Source: Bacillota bacterium (GTDB taxonomy: Bacteria > Bacillota_I > Bacilli_A > Izemoplasmatales > Hujiaoplasmataceae). From it: a DNA stretch of 61,435 nucleotides. Below, one piece after another: positions 61,397 to 61,435 of this stretch. Position numbers and translations under genes: made by a program. Within the stretch, counting starts at the first letter, position 1. Every line of letters begins with the position of its first letter. The notes below the pieces were generated by a model, which saw only the letters and a list, made by a program, of their open reading frames with translations, searched no databases and was not told the DNA's origin. Location of the stretch: positions 1-61,435 of the forward strand of contig JAHIRM010000018.1 of the NCBI GenBank assembly GCA_018818595.1, written 5' to 3'.

Positions 61397-61435
61397 ATGA
61401 ATAATGTTGAATATACAAAGCGAGATGCTTTTAAA
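61397..61435 (+). CDS. Start of a gene running off the window (partial)
   Basis: The last 39 bases open with ATG and read MNNVEYTKRDAFK without a stop. A TAAAAT box lies about 12 nt before the ATG and there is no ribosome binding site, so translation could be leaderless. The start resembles the first strand of GyrI-like effector-binding domains, but 13 residues do not allow an assignment. Confidence 0.35.
   Translation, partial: MNNVEYTKRDAFK

Noticed and set aside
1-61435. Mycoplasma-type recoding of TGA as Trp
   Set aside because: Several conserved genes end naturally at TGA (e.g. pulA at 40020-40022) and tryptophans at conserved places use TGG, so the standard bacterial code applies.

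Overview
The window reads as a chromosome segment of a low-GC, Gram-positive-type bacterium of the Bacillota/Mycoplasmatota branch. Acholeplasma/Izemoplasma/Haloplasma-like lineages fit best, but I cannot place it more precisely from sequence alone. Reasons: strong AT bias; AGGAGG/GAGGTGA ribosome binding sites; near-consensus TTGACA-17-TATAAT promoters; TGA used as stop; Bacillota-type gene sets (ylbF-ylbG, rpsP-khpA, yhaM, DegV, YigZ, SipW-type signal peptidases); and an anaerobic toolkit (pyruvate:ferredoxin oxidoreductase, flavodiiron protein, ApbE with a NusG_II protein and a Gx transporter). No rRNA, tRNA, CRISPR array or insertion sequence was seen.

Layout. 1-10.5 kb: a lipoprotein with repeated carbohydrate-binding-like modules (cut by the window edge, LacI-type operator in its promoter), a CDF cation exporter, a large PrsA-like membrane foldase, and nifJ. 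10.7-19.8 kb: a WalJ-like hydrolase, then a minus-strand operon behind a c-di-GMP-I (GEMM) riboswitch. Its order is a SipW-type substrate, a probable major TasA-like fibre subunit, SipW peptidase A, a membrane-anchored McrB-like AAA+ ATPase, a DUF2357-like protein, two more TasA-like proteins and SipW peptidase B. 20-23 kb: FabG/PhaB reductase, thiolase and a divergent TetR regulator. 23-35.4 kb: a second operon behind an almost identical c-di-GMP riboswitch, encoding a TasA-like protein, a 2,423-residue secreted giant with GLUG-like repeats, a dCache-GGDEF-EAL phosphodiesterase and a degenerate GGDEF-EAL protein. 35.6-39 kb: a second, larger PrsA-like foldase. 39-61.4 kb: mostly housekeeping genes (yhaM, pulA, cca, yigZ, apbE group, PadR pair, two DegV, DEAD-box helicase, rpsP/khpA, ylbFG, RsuA-type synthase, glycogen debranching enzyme, def, fprA, YcaQ-like, 2H phosphoesterase), plus one small accessory pair of unknown function.

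The most interesting part is 11.6-39 kb. Two nearly identical riboswitches, each behind a consensus promoter and overlapping an intrinsic terminator, appear to place two surface-structure operons under c-di-GMP. The first combines TasA-like subunits and two dedicated SipW peptidases with a McrB-like ATPase/DUF2357 pair, a pairing normally associated with McrBC-type restriction. Here it lacks a recognisable nuclease and is membrane-anchored, which suggests a machine for assembling or controlling the fibre rather than defence. The second operon ends in c-di-GMP turnover or sensing proteins, so the regulon probably feeds back on its own signal. Two membrane foldase paralogues flank the region and may fold the large secreted proteins. 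Function assignments for this system are inferences from motifs and gene order.
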